Shown here: piece by piece, positions 36,480-45,181 of the stretch
How positions within the stretch are numbered: the first letter of the stretch is position 1
Layout: each line of letters starts with the position of its first letter
Translations under genes and position numbers: made by a program
Notes under the pieces: model-generated
What the model was told of the DNA's origin: nothing
The model's database searches: none
What the model saw: only the letters and a program-made list of their open reading frames with translations
DNA from: Streptomyces sp. CBMA123
Lineage (GTDB): Bacteria; Actinomycetota; Actinomycetes; Streptomycetales; Streptomycetaceae
Assembly (NCBI RefSeq): GCF_014596465.1
Contig: NZ_MECK01000445.1
Location: forward strand, 1-64,000
DNA length: 64,000 nucleotides
Direction of reading: 5' to 3'

Positions 36480-38813
36480 ATGTCCGTGTCCCGTCCCCCT
36501 GCCCGGATGGTGGCGTTGGCCACTGCCGCCTTGCTCAGTGCCGGAATGACCATCTCGGCAGGGGCGCCTGCGATGGCCGCCCCGGTCGGCTGCACGTCTG
36601 CCACCAACACCGTCTTCCCCACGCCGCTGCCCGACGGCAGCACCCCCACCGGCACGGTGTGGACGTGCACGCAGGGTCTGAACGCGGCGCTGGCGGTCGG
36701 TGACGGCGCCACCCCCACCCAGGTCAACATCACCAACAGCACACAGGGCGGTGCCGGCATCGGTGTGAACGGCTCGGTGAGCTATACCGGCACCGGCATG
36801 GTGAGCATCAACGTCACGGGCGGGACCGGAGCGGCCGACGTTCCCGGCGGTGCCGGCAACCTCGGCGGCATCACTGTCAACGGCCCCACGGACGGCACGA
36901 CCCAGAAGCCCACCTCCACCGGCGAGGCCGCCCACGTCGCCGTCACCGCAGGCGCGGGATCCGGGTCCCGGAGCACCGGCGGGAACGGCTGTGCCGCCAC
37001 CGGCATCACCATGAACACCGGCGCCGGCAGCACCCTGGCCGTCACCGGCGGGAACGGCGGGACCGGTGCCGCGGGCAGCGACGGCGCGCCGGGCAGCAAC
37101 GCCTACGGGACCGCCAACGGCGGGAACGGAGGAGACGGCGGAGCCGGCCAAGCAGGCGGCAACGGCGGGCACGGCTCCTACAACTGCGTGATCAACGCCC
37201 CCACCTCCGCCGTCACCCTCACCGGCGGCAGCGGCGGTGCGGGAGGCAACGGCGGTGCCGGCGGCAACGGCGGGTTCTCCAGCTCCAACCGGGGCGGCGA
37301 CGGCGGCAGCGGCGGTGCGGGCGGCGCCAGCGGAAACGGCGGAGCCGGCGGGAACACCGGCACCGTCACCGGCGCCACCATCACGGCCACCGCCGGCAAC
37401 GCCAGCGACGCCGGGAACGGGGGGAGCGGCGGCAGCGGCGGGGACGGCTCCGCCAACACCATGAACGGGACCGGCGGTGCCGGCGGGAACGGCGGCTCCA
37501 GCGGGACCGGGGGGACCGGGAGTCAGGACGTCGGCCTGACCGCGAAGGCCGGCGCCATCACCGCCACCGGCGGGGCGGGCGGGAGCGGTGGGAGCGGCGG
37601 TTTCAGCTACGCGTTCGGCAAGAACGGGAGCGCCGGAAGCGGCGGGGCCGGCGGCGTCGGCATCCAGAAGGGTGCGATCGACGCGGCCGGCCCGGTCGCC
37701 GCCACCGGCGGGAACGGCGGCGCCGGTGTGGCCGGAGGCGCCGGCAGCGGCGACACCATCACCGCCACTGCCACCACCTTCGCCGCCACCGGCGGGAACG
37801 GCGGGGACGGTGCGGCGGGCGGAGCCGGCAACACCGGCACCCTCACCGCCGCCACCACCACGGTCACCGCCCAGGGCGGGGGCGGCAGCACCGGCGGGAC
37901 CGGCAACACCGGCACCATCAACGCCGCCACCGCCACGGCCACCGGCGGAACCGCCACCGACACCACCGGCGGTACGGGCGGCATCGGTAACACGGGCACG
38001 CTCACCGCCACGACCGCGAGGGCCACCGGCGGCAACGGCGGCACGGGCAGCACCAGCGGCACGACCACCGGCGGCAACGGCGGCATCGGCAACACCGGCA
38101 CCATCAACGCCCCCACCGCAACCGCCACCGGCGGCAACGGCGGCGCGGGTGGCGACAGCGCCTTCGGCGGCGGCACGGGCGGCACCGGCGGCGACGGCAA
38201 CAGCAGCACCGGCACGATCACCGGTGCCCGGGCCACCGCCACCGGCGGAACCGGCGGCGCCGGCGGCCGCGGCGGCAGCCTCTTCGGCGGCGGGCCTGCC
38301 GGCCATGGCGGCAACGGCAACGACGGCAGCATCAACGGCTCGGCCAGAGTCGGCGTCCGGGGCGGAGACGGCGGCGACAGCGACACGCTCGACCAGAACT
38401 ACTGGGGGCACGGTGGCAACGGCAACCAAGGAGGCATGATCTACGGCCCGCTCACCGGCCACTGGGAGGAAGTGAGTACCGGCGGCAACGGCGGGTCCCT
38501 CCTCGCAGCACTCGCCGACGCCTCCCGCAGCGCCACCACGGCCCAGAAGGCCAACCGTGATCTGCTCGTCGGCCCCGCCGGCGTCGGCAACTCCGGCGGC
38601 ACCATCGCCTTCTCCGGCGACCGGAACAGCGTCACCGTCGACCAGAACGGCACCGCGCTCGGCGACCACTCCAGCATCAACGGCGGCACCGGCAGCGACA
38701 ACACGATCAACGTCGGCACCAACGACGGGTACATCGAAGCCGGTAGCGGCGGCGGTGACCACTGCTCGATCGTGATCAACAACGACCCCGCCGACACCCA
38801 CGACTGCTCCTGA
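36480..38813 (+). CDS. PE_PGRS-like glycine/asparagine-rich secreted protein
   Basis: 777 aa, ATG with AGGAG 6 bases upstream. Signal peptide ARMVALATAALLSAGMTISA with cleavage near AMA-APV. A non-repetitive part of about 150 residues (TPTQVNITNSTQGGAG) leads into about 450 residues dominated by GGNGG/GGAGG triplets and longer modules of the type GNTGTINAPTATATGGNGG. The C-terminal 150 residues are less repetitive (GTIAFSGDRNSVTVDQNG) and end in a Cys-containing tail (HDCS). The look is that of mycobacterial PGRS proteins or a Gly-rich beta-helix adhesin, but there is no PE domain, wall anchor or membrane helix. A surface or matrix role is inferred. Confidence 0.8.
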   Translation: MSVSRPPARMVALATAALLSAGMTISAGAPAMAAPVGCTSATNTVFPTPLPDGSTPTGTVWTCTQGLNAALAVGDGATPTQVNITNSTQGGAGIGVNGSVSYTGTGMVSINVTGGTGAADVPGGAGNLGGITVNGPTDGTTQKPTSTGEAAHVAVTAGAGSGSRSTGGNGCAATGITMNTGAGSTLAVTGGNGGTGAAGSDGAPGSNAYGTANGGNGGDGGAGQAGGNGGHGSYNCVINAPTSAVTLTGGSGGAGGNGGAGGNGGFSSSNRGGDGGSGGAGGASGNGGAGGNTGTVTGATITATAGNASDAGNGGSGGSGGDGSANTMNGTGGAGGNGGSSGTGGTGSQDVGLTAKAGAITATGGAGGSGGSGGFSYAFGKNGSAGSGGAGGVGIQKGAIDAAGPVAATGGNGGAGVAGGAGSGDTITATATTFAATGGNGGDGAAGGAGNTGTLTAATTTVTAQGGGGSTGGTGNTGTINAATATATGGTATDTTGGTGGIGNTGTLTATTARATGGNGGTGSTSGTTTGGNGGIGNTGTINAPTATATGGNGGAGGDSAFGGGTGGTGGDGNSSTGTITGARATATGGTGGAGGRGGSLFGGGPAGHGGNGNDGSINGSARVGVRGGDGGDSDTLDQNYWGHGGNGNQGGMIYGPLTGHWEEVSTGGNGGSLLAALADASRSATTAQKANRDLLVGPAGVGNSGGTIAFSGDRNSVTVDQNGTALGDHSSINGGTGSDNTINVGTNDGYIEAGSGGGDHCSIVINNDPADTHDCS

Positions 38814-39027
38814 CCCGCGTGAGTGCCGGGCTTTTGCCCGCTCACCGGTCCGGGCCTGGGCGGGGCGTGCGAACCCGAGCGCTGCGGCGGGCCGCAGGGG
38901 GATCGACTGCCTACTGACGCAACTTCGGGATCCCTGAACTGCTCCCGCACTGCCCGAGCGATCGGTGCTCTGGATGAAGGCGAGAGTCGATGTACCTCGG
39001 TGCAGTGGCTGCTGGATGATCTCCTGC

Positions 39028-39738
39028 GTGACGAAGGAAGCGGATGCGGGTGCGGTCGTTGATGAAGCTCATACGTGGGACGCCCGGCTGGGCTGGGCGT
39101 TCGGGCTGATAGCCGACGATCCCGCCGAACGGGCTGCGGCGCTGGTCCGTCTTGCCGGGGTCCAGGGGAACGTGCGGGATGCTCTCGGTCGGTTCAATGA
39201 GGTGTGGCGCTTGACGCTGCCGCTCGGAGGACAGGAGCAGTGGCAGGATCCGGCCCTCCTCGAGGCACATGAGAGGTACGTCGAAGCCGGGAGGCATTCG
39301 CTGCCCGACGCGTTGTGGAACCGCCCGTCCGGGGACATCAGGACATGGCAGGGTCTGCCCTACGCGCTCCTCTTCCTGGAGTGGGAGGCGAGGTATCCGC
39401 AGGAGTGGACCCGGCATGCCAAGAAGTGGGGCACGAAACAGAGCCTCCTACGGGACGTGGCGGTCGCTGACCACGGCGAGACGGTCAGGACGAAGCTCAT
39501 CGACCTCGTCGAGATCGTCGTTCAGAGGGCCTACCGCTGCAAGGACCGCGAGTACCTGCGCGTTGCCCGAGCCGTCGACAGTGAGGATCTGCGCGGCAGG
39601 CTGGAAACCGCCGCCCGGTCTGACAACCCATGGGCGCGCCGGCATGCCGGCTATGTTCTCTGGCTCCTCGATCGCCCCGAGGTGCCTCACACCATCCACG
39701 TCTGGCAGAACTGGGTTGCGGCCGAAGCCAGAGGGTGA
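39028..39738 (+). CDS. hypothetical protein
   Basis: 236 aa from a GTG at 39028; a start at 38965 is possible but adds Cys-rich sequence unlike the rest. The protein is mostly helical and Trp/Arg-rich (HTWDARLGWAFGLIADDPAE; YALLFLEWEARYPQEWTRHA), with no membrane segment. I do not recognise the family. Just upstream, another frame reads SVQWLLDDLLRDEGSG, so the 5' end may be frameshifted. Confidence 0.55.
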   Translation: MTKEADAGAVVDEAHTWDARLGWAFGLIADDPAERAAALVRLAGVQGNVRDALGRFNEVWRLTLPLGGQEQWQDPALLEAHERYVEAGRHSLPDALWNRPSGDIRTWQGLPYALLFLEWEARYPQEWTRHAKKWGTKQSLLRDVAVADHGETVRTKLIDLVEIVVQRAYRCKDREYLRVARAVDSEDLRGRLETAARSDNPWARRHAGYVLWLLDRPEVPHTIHVWQNWVAAEARG

Positions 39739-39856
39739 CGCCTCCGACCGCCCCCTCCGGCGACATCCTGGGCGAGGTCCCAGGGAAGCAGCGGCTCAGT
39801 GGCCGGCGGACCCCGATGGCTTTGTCGACGGACGTTCCGCTCGACGTTCCAATTCT

Positions 39857-40762
39857 CTATGCGATGTGCTCGCGAATGATTTCTCCGATCTGCCGAGGAA
39901 GTCCAGGCGAGAACAATGAGTGCCCCATTCCCGGAATCGGCTGGAATCGGGAGTGAGGGACTTCCTCGGCGAGGGCGCGGCCGTGCGGGAGCGGGCGCAG
40001 GGGGTCCTCGGTTCCGTGAATGACCAGTGTCGGGGCCTTGATCGAGGACAGCGGGGCCAGGCGGTCCTCGGTCATGTGACGTCCGGCCAGGTCATGGTTG
40101 AGGGCCGCAGTGTGGTCACTGGTCCGGTCGAAGGAGGCGTGCACGAAGTGGCGAGCGGCTGGCTCGTCGAACGGAAGGACGTCGCCGTTGAGCACACGCC
40201 ACGTCTCCAGGTTCGCCGTGACGTACTCGTCGCGAGTCCCCTGCGGGAGGGCGGCGCGGTGTGCGAGGTGAGTCAGGAAGCGTGCCGTGGGTGGCGGCAG
40301 GTCGCTGGGGTCGGCTGCCTGGCCGGCCAGGGCGCGCGCCCAAGCCGGGCCCGCACTGTGGCCCATCGGGCCGGTCATCACCGCGGTCAGCGTCAGTACG
40401 CGTTCAGGACGGTGCACGGCCAGCCACTGGCCGATCGCGCCGCCCAGGGACGCTCCCACGATGTGCGCGGCGGCTACCCCGTGGCCGTCGAGCACCGCCG
40501 TCGCGTCGGCCGCCAGGTCCGCCAGGGCGTAGGGGTGGGTGGTGAAGTCCACGCAACTGGACCGCCCGGTGTCCCGGTGGTCGTAGCGGATGACCTGTCG
40601 ACCACCGGCGACCAGCACATCCACCAGCTCGTCCGGCCATCCGATGCCCGGTGCGGCGGTACCCATCACCATCAGGACTGCTGGGTCGTCCGAGGCTCCG
40701 AACCGTTCGGTCCACAGCCGCAATTCACCGGAATCGACGATCAATTCAGCGCGCGCAGTCAT
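39857..40762 (-). CDS. alpha/beta hydrolase
   Basis: 301 aa from ATG 40762. Nucleophile elbow GASLGG (AAHIVGASLGGAIGQWLAVH), oxyanion region MVMGTAAPGIGWPDELVDVL, acid in GTEDPLRPLPHG and catalytic His in GMGHSLFSP. It resembles aclacinomycin methylesterase/RdmC-type and related serine hydrolases. The substrate is unknown. It is transcribed alone, away from an AT-rich 90-base leader that probably holds its promoter. Confidence 0.88.
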   Translation of the reverse strand: MTARAELIVDSGELRLWTERFGASDDPAVLMVMGTAAPGIGWPDELVDVLVAGGRQVIRYDHRDTGRSSCVDFTTHPYALADLAADATAVLDGHGVAAAHIVGASLGGAIGQWLAVHRPERVLTLTAVMTGPMGHSAGPAWARALAGQAADPSDLPPPTARFLTHLAHRAALPQGTRDEYVTANLETWRVLNGDVLPFDEPAARHFVHASFDRTSDHTAALNHDLAGRHMTEDRLAPLSSIKAPTLVIHGTEDPLRPLPHGRALAEEVPHSRFQPIPGMGHSLFSPGLPRQIGEIIREHIA

Positions 40763-41353
40763 GGCTGCCAATGTAGCGAACAAGTGGGCAATTCTCCATT
40801 GTCTCCGTCGATATGACTTTCCATCACCATTCTGGTAAAATACTGAATAGTTCACGGAGGTGTCGGCTGGACCGCGCGGGCTTCTACCGCTCGCTGTCGT
40901 CTCGGCCCTGTTCTCCGAAGCCGTGTCGCTGGTGCCGCAGGATGAGGACATGGCAGAGACCGCAAGGCGCAACGGGTCGACCACCCGGTACCGCATGAGT
41001 ACGCGTACTCGACCTCGGTCCCTTTGGAGCCGGGGCGGGCGCGGTCGACGGGTGAGGGGCCGACGTGATCCCCCTTGAGAGGACGTCCTGCTGGCATGGG
41101 GGATGGTTCATGGCCTCGTCGGCCCGCTCGGCACCTCTCTGACCTGCTGGAATGGCTATCAAGCCGCCGGTGGGTTTCCTTGATGGCCCATCAAGGAAAC
41201 CCACCGGCGGCTTGATGGCTCTGGTGAGTTTGCCGGAGCGCTTCCGTTTCCCCCTCCGCTGCTACCGCCCACCACGCCTACCGGCGGACGCTCTCAGTGA
41301 TGTTCACGAGAGCGGGGGAGTCGGCTGCCGCGGGCCTGCCCCCGGCGTATCCG
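40763..41353. other. intergenic with AT-rich promoter region and a 59-bp palindrome
   Basis: 40775-40860 is clearly AT-richer than its surroundings and is probably the promoter region of the hydrolase gene. A long inverted repeat lies at 41158-41216. No gene is seen. Confidence 0.5.
41158..41216. repeat. 59-bp near-perfect palindrome
   Basis: Two 29-bp arms, exactly complementary, are separated by a single C (41187); the left arm begins ATCAAGCCGCCGGTGGGTTT. It lies 138 bases beyond the 3' end of the LysR gene. It could be a terminator, but there is no T-run and the loop is too short. Two abutted mobile-element ends or a protein-binding site are alternatives. Confidence 0.85.
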
Positions 41354-42298
41354 TCACTGCCCGGTCCGGTTGGTGACGGGCTGTTGAGGGACGGTCGGCA
41401 GTTCAAAGAGTGCTTGGACGGTTTCGGTGGCCAGATCTCGCAGCCAGGTGTGGGCGCGGTCGTCGTCGTAGCGCTGGTGCCACAGCAGGTACAGCGGGAC
41501 CTCGGGCAGCGGGAGTGGCGGCGGCAGTGTGGCGAGGCCGAGTTGGTCCCGGGCTGCGCGGGTGACCGCGTCGGGGAGGGTGACGACCAGGTCGGTGTCG
41601 CGGGCGAGTTGCAGCGCGAAGGCGGCGGTGGGCCCGGCGGCGACGACGCGTCGTTCCAGGCCGCGGGTGGTCAGGGCGTCGTCGATCGGGTCGCGCAGGC
41701 TTCCGCGTCGCGAGACGGTGAGGTGTTCGGCGGCCGCGTAGCGCTCGATGCTCAGTGGGCCTTGAGCGAGGGGGTGGCCTGGTCGGACAGCGACGACCAG
41801 CCGATCGCTGCCGACGAGGCGGTGGCGGATGTCCGGGAGCGTCGGAGCGCTGGAGCTCGATTCGAGGTCAACCTCACCTCGGCGCAGCTCGGCGTCGTCC
41901 GTCCCGGGCTCGGCCCACAGGCGCAGCCGGACGGCGGGGGCCTGGTGGTGGACGGCGGTGATCAGGGCGGTGCCGCAGGCGGCGGTCAGGGCGTCGTGCC
42001 AGCGCACGGTGAACACCCGGTCCAGAGCTGCCAGGTCGAGTTCTTGCTGCGAGGACAGAAGGTGGTGGGCCTGCTGTACGAGGGCGTGGACCTGGCCGCG
42101 CATGGCCAGCGCGCGGGTGGTGGGAACCATGCTGCGGCCGGTGCGGACCAGGATCTGGTCACCGGTGGCCTTGCGGATACGGCCCAGGGAGCGGCTCATC
42201 GCCGGCGCGGTGACGTGGAGGCGTGCTGCGGCGCCGGCGACGCTGCCCTCTTCCAGCAGCGCGTCCAGGGCCGTGAGCAGGTTCAGATCCAATTGCAC
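41354..42298 (-). CDS. LysR-family regulator (NodD/SyrM-like type)
   Basis: 314 aa from GTG 42298, so that QLDLNLLTALDALLEEGSVA is the N-terminus, typical of this LysR branch. HTH continues AARLHVTAPAMSRSLGRIRK. The effector domain includes RLVGSDRLVVAVRPGHPLAQ. It is divergent from the IMPase-like gene (119 bases between starts) and likely controls it together with the reductase gene that follows. Confidence 0.88.
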   Translation of the reverse strand: MQLDLNLLTALDALLEEGSVAGAAARLHVTAPAMSRSLGRIRKATGDQILVRTGRSMVPTTRALAMRGQVHALVQQAHHLLSSQQELDLAALDRVFTVRWHDALTAACGTALITAVHHQAPAVRLRLWAEPGTDDAELRRGEVDLESSSSAPTLPDIRHRLVGSDRLVVAVRPGHPLAQGPLSIERYAAAEHLTVSRRGSLRDPIDDALTTRGLERRVVAAGPTAAFALQLARDTDLVVTLPDAVTRAARDQLGLATLPPPLPLPEVPLYLLWHQRYDDDRAHTWLRDLATETVQALFELPTVPQQPVTNRTGQ

Positions 42299-42417
42299 GG
42301 CGGTAACTCTACAACTGAATAGCATGCACTTGTTGTTAATGAGCGGGGCACATACCTTCGAAGTGCAGGCGGGCGTCGAGCAAGCCGCCCGCACCCATCG
42401 AATCGAGGGAGCCCGCC

Positions 42418-43230
42418 ATGAGCACAGCCATGCCTTTCGCCGCCGACACGCCGCTCCTGGCCGAGGTGACCGCCGCGGTGAAGACCGCGGGCCGCACCCT
42501 GCTCGGCCGCCACACCCCGCACGCCCGGGGCGTGAGTCTGGACGAGGTCGTCGCCGAGATCCACGCCAACGACGACGCGGTGCTGGACGTGCTGCGGGAG
42601 CCGCTGCTGCGGGCCCGGCGGGGATCGCAGTGGGCCGAGGACGAACTGGCCGGCGGTGCGCTTGCGCCGGGGGAGTGGTGGGTCGTCGACCCCGCCGAGG
42701 GCAACATCAACCACGTTCACGGCCTGGACGACTGGGCCGTGACCGCCACCCTGGTCCGCGACAACCGGCCGGTGCTCACCGTCGTCCACCTGCCATTGAC
42801 CGGCGACACCTACACCGCTGTGGCCGGCGGCGGTGCCCGCCTCAACGACCGGCCCCTGAAGGTGTCCGCCAAGACCGACCTGCGCGCCGCGCTCGTCGGC
42901 ACCGGCCAGGCCAGGCCCGGCGAGGACGAGCGTACCTTCCGGCGGATCGGTGACTCGGTCACCGCCATGCTCATCAACGGCCTGGTCGTGCGCGTGTCCG
43001 TTCCCGCCACGATGCAGCTCATCCACGTCGCGGCCGGACGCACGGACGCCTTCTGGCAGTTCTCCGACGTTCGCTCCGGTCTGGTCGCCGGTGCGCTGCT
43101 GGTCTCCGAGGCCGGAGGCACCGTCACCGACCTGGCGGGCGAGCCCTGGAACACGGGCAGCCGCGACTTCCTGGCCGCCGCCCCCGGCATCCACACCGCC
43201 GCTCTCAAGGTCCTGGCGCCGATCGCCTGA
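42418..43230 (+). CDS. inositol-monophosphatase-like protein with altered active site
   Basis: 270 aa. The IMPase fold is visible: AEDELAGG for the first metal motif, VVDPAEGNINHVHGLDDWAV where the canonical enzyme has DPxDGTxNF, and FSDVRSGLVAGALLVSEAGG where it has WDxAAG. Several metal-binding Asp residues are replaced by Glu, Asn or Ser, so normal phosphatase activity is doubtful. Relatives with this pattern are known in Streptomyces next to reductase genes. 48 bases separate it from the next gene, so they are co-transcribed. Confidence 0.8.
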   Translation: MSTAMPFAADTPLLAEVTAAVKTAGRTLLGRHTPHARGVSLDEVVAEIHANDDAVLDVLREPLLRARRGSQWAEDELAGGALAPGEWWVVDPAEGNINHVHGLDDWAVTATLVRDNRPVLTVVHLPLTGDTYTAVAGGGARLNDRPLKVSAKTDLRAALVGTGQARPGEDERTFRRIGDSVTAMLINGLVVRVSVPATMQLIHVAAGRTDAFWQFSDVRSGLVAGALLVSEAGGTVTDLAGEPWNTGSRDFLAAAPGIHTAALKVLAPIA

Positions 43231-43278
43231 CCGGACACCCCCGCTCCACCCACCACACACCGCAAGGAGCATCACCTC

Positions 43279-43923
43279 ATGACCAGCATCGGCATCCTGG
43301 GCGCCGGCCGCGTCGGCGCCAACCTCGCCGCCAAGCTCTCCGCAGCCGGACACCGTGTCACCCTCGGTGTCCGGAACCCGGAGGAGACCGCAGCCCTTGC
43401 CGCCGGCATCGCCCCGCAGACCGCCTTCGCCGACCAGCGCACCACCGCCCGCACGGCGGACATCGTGATCAACGCGACGCCCGGCGACACCTCCCTGGGC
43501 CGACTGACCGGCCTGCGCACCGAACTCGCCGGAAAACTCCTCGTCGACGTCTCCAACGCCACCCGCGACGCCGATGACGGCCTGCCCGGCGACCTGTGCT
43601 ACCCCGGCAGCAGCCTCGCCGAGCAACTCCAGGCCGCCCTCCCCGACACCCGCGTGGTCAAGACCCTCAACACCATGCTGTTCATGGTCATGACCGCTCC
43701 GGAAACCCTGGCCACCCCACCGACCGCCTATCTCTCGGGTGAGGACCGGAACGCGAAGAAGACCGTCACCGGCCTGCTCCGCGACCTGGGCTGGCAGCCC
43801 GCATGGATCGAGGACCTCGGCGGCATCACCACAGCCCGCTCCGCCGAGGCCATGATCCTCGTGGTTCCCCACATCCTGCGCCGGCACGGCTTCAAGCCCT
43901 TCGCCGTCTCCCTCGCCCGCTGA
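43279..43923 (+). CDS. NADP/F420-dependent reductase-like protein
   Basis: 214 aa, with an AAGGAGCAT-type site before ATG 43279. N-terminal Rossmann motif SIGILGAGRVGANLAAKLSA, then LGVRNPEE for the NADP phosphate, INATPGDTSL, and a C-terminal helical part (VKTLNTMLFMVMTAPETLAT) typical of F420-dependent NADP reductase-like proteins. The acceptor is unknown. Co-transcribed with the IMPase-like gene under the divergent LysR. Confidence 0.85.
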   Translation: MTSIGILGAGRVGANLAAKLSAAGHRVTLGVRNPEETAALAAGIAPQTAFADQRTTARTADIVINATPGDTSLGRLTGLRTELAGKLLVDVSNATRDADDGLPGDLCYPGSSLAEQLQAALPDTRVVKTLNTMLFMVMTAPETLATPPTAYLSGEDRNAKKTVTGLLRDLGWQPAWIEDLGGITTARSAEAMILVVPHILRRHGFKPFAVSLAR

Positions 43924-44253
43924 CCCCAGACCGAATCCAGCAGCGGGTTCCTGCGAGGCAGCGGGGCGCTGGCACGGACAACGTCCGCCGAGGTGCAGGT
44001 GACGCCCGAACTCATCGACATTGATCACGCCCACTGGACGCGAGGCGACTCCCGAGGTCGTCGACACACGACCCCCATTCCCGCGTACAGCGCCAAGCCG
44101 CCGATGATCGTGCCCGAGGCCGCCCCGCATCTGTCGGCCTCGGCACCGGCCACCACCGTTGCGGCGTCTGACCGGCAGGCGGCCGGCCGCGACCGGCGCG
44201 CGGAGGCGGAGACGACCCGCCTGGCCGGCCTGGCCCTGGGCCGGCTGCACCGG

Positions 44254-44490
44254 CGACCTCGTCACCTGGGCGGAAACCCGGCTCGCCCTGGTCGTGGAGA
44301 TCGTCAAGCGGACCGACGACCTGCCCGGGTTCCCCGTCATCCCACGCGGCTGGGTGGCGGAGCGGACGTTCGGCCGGCTCATGCGCTCACGCCGCCTCGC
44401 CCGCGACCACGAGATCCGCACCGACGGCTCCCAGGCAGTGATCCTGTGGCTCATGATCATGGTCATGAGTCGGCGTCTCGCCTGTCACCA
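44254..44490 (+). mobile_element. IS5-family transposase 3' remnant
   Basis: The plus strand reads EIVKRTDDLPGFPVIPRGWV, AERTFGRLMRSRRLARDHEI and IMVMSRRLA, the C-terminal part of IS5-type transposases including the R-WVxERTF-W block. There is no 5' half and no terminal repeat nearby. Its last 56 bases are repeated at 46001. Confidence 0.75.
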
Positions 44491-44516
44491 TCGCCGGGCC
44501 CGCCGTGTCACCCCAC
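44461..44516 (+). repeat. 56-bp direct repeat, copy 1 (transposase end)
   Basis: 51 of 56 bases match the stretch at 46001-46056. The two copies flank the Rrf2-SDR cassette. Confidence 0.8.
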
Positions 44517-44613
44517 GCCGGGCCCGGGACGAAGAGTGCAGCGGGGCTCGGCGTACGGCCGTGCCGCCGCGAGCGGAGCCTGACGTACGGCCAGGGCGCT
44601 CGCCGACGGCAGT

Positions 44614-44632
44614 CATAACTGTTATTGTTACA
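44614..44632. promoter_or_regulatory. candidate operator upstream of the Rrf2 gene
   Basis: ATAAC-N7-GTTACA, the same inverted-repeat geometry as the better site at 45144-45162. It lies 24 bases upstream of the Rrf2 start, in a local AT-rich patch. Confidence 0.55.
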
Positions 44633-44656
44633 ACGCGATGGGAGGTGGTGGACGGC

Positions 44657-45088
44657 ATGGGTGCCAACAGCAGGCTGACCGTCGCCGCGCACGCCCTGAC
44701 CTGGATCGGGCTGTATCAGCGCCGCGGCCACGAGGTCGCGACCTCCGAACAGATCGCGACGAGCGTCAACACCAACCCCGTGGTGATCCGGCGCCTGCTG
44801 GCCCAGCTGCGCAAGGCCGGCCTGGCCGACTCGCGAAGAGGCGCCGGCGCCGGCTGGACGCTCTCGCGGGACCTGTCGGCGATCACCCTGCTCGACGTCT
44901 ACGAGGCGGTGGAGCCGGGTCCGATCTTCGCCCTGCATCCCGCCACGCCCGACCCCGGGTGCGTCGTGGGCCACGGCATCGCACCAGTGCTGGGCGTCGT
45001 CTACGACGGGGTCGAGACCGCTCTCCGCGCGGAGCTGGCGAGAACCACGCTGGAGGACGTACTGCGCGACGTACTGAAAGCCACCTAG
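44657..45088 (+). CDS. Rrf2-family regulator
   Basis: 143 aa from ATG 44657, with GGAGGTGG upstream. Winged HTH: LTVAAHALTWIGLYQRRGHE, ATSEQIATSVNTNPVVIRRL, LAQLRKAGLADSRRG. C-terminal half includes ITLLDVYEAVEPGP and one Cys (PGCVVG), without the three-Cys cluster of IscR. It is upstream of an SDR gene, and a near-identical inverted repeat lies in front of both genes, so autoregulation and repression of the SDR are likely. Confidence 0.88.
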   Translation: MGANSRLTVAAHALTWIGLYQRRGHEVATSEQIATSVNTNPVVIRRLLAQLRKAGLADSRRGAGAGWTLSRDLSAITLLDVYEAVEPGPIFALHPATPDPGCVVGHGIAPVLGVVYDGVETALRAELARTTLEDVLRDVLKAT

Positions 45089-45121
45089 TTGCGCCGCGGG
45101 CCCTGCCGGACCGCGGCAGCA

Positions 45122-45138
45122 GGGCGCTTTTCGCGCCC
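45122..45138 (+). terminator. short hairpin after the Rrf2 gene
   Basis: GGGCGC/GCGCCC stem with TTTTC loop, between the Rrf2 stop and the SDR operator. Weak. Confidence 0.35.
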
Positions 45139-45143
45139 CTGAA

Positions 45144-45162
45144 TGTAACCAGAACAGTTACA
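45144..45162. promoter_or_regulatory. candidate operator upstream of the SDR gene
   Basis: TGTAAC-N7-GTTACA, a perfect 6-bp inverted repeat 19 bases before the SDR start, matching the site before the Rrf2 gene. Confidence 0.65.
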
Positions 45163-45181
45163 TCAAGCATCGGAGAATGCC

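Noticed and set aside
36950..38330. GGC-rich repeats as a possible CRISPR-like array.
   Set aside because: Repeat units are short, irregular and in frame; they encode Gly/Asn triplets and have no spacers.
36375..38801. Long minus-strand frame rich in Val/Ala/Gly opposite the glycine-rich gene.
   Set aside because: Antisense of GGN repeats; the plus frame has a signal peptide and ribosome site.
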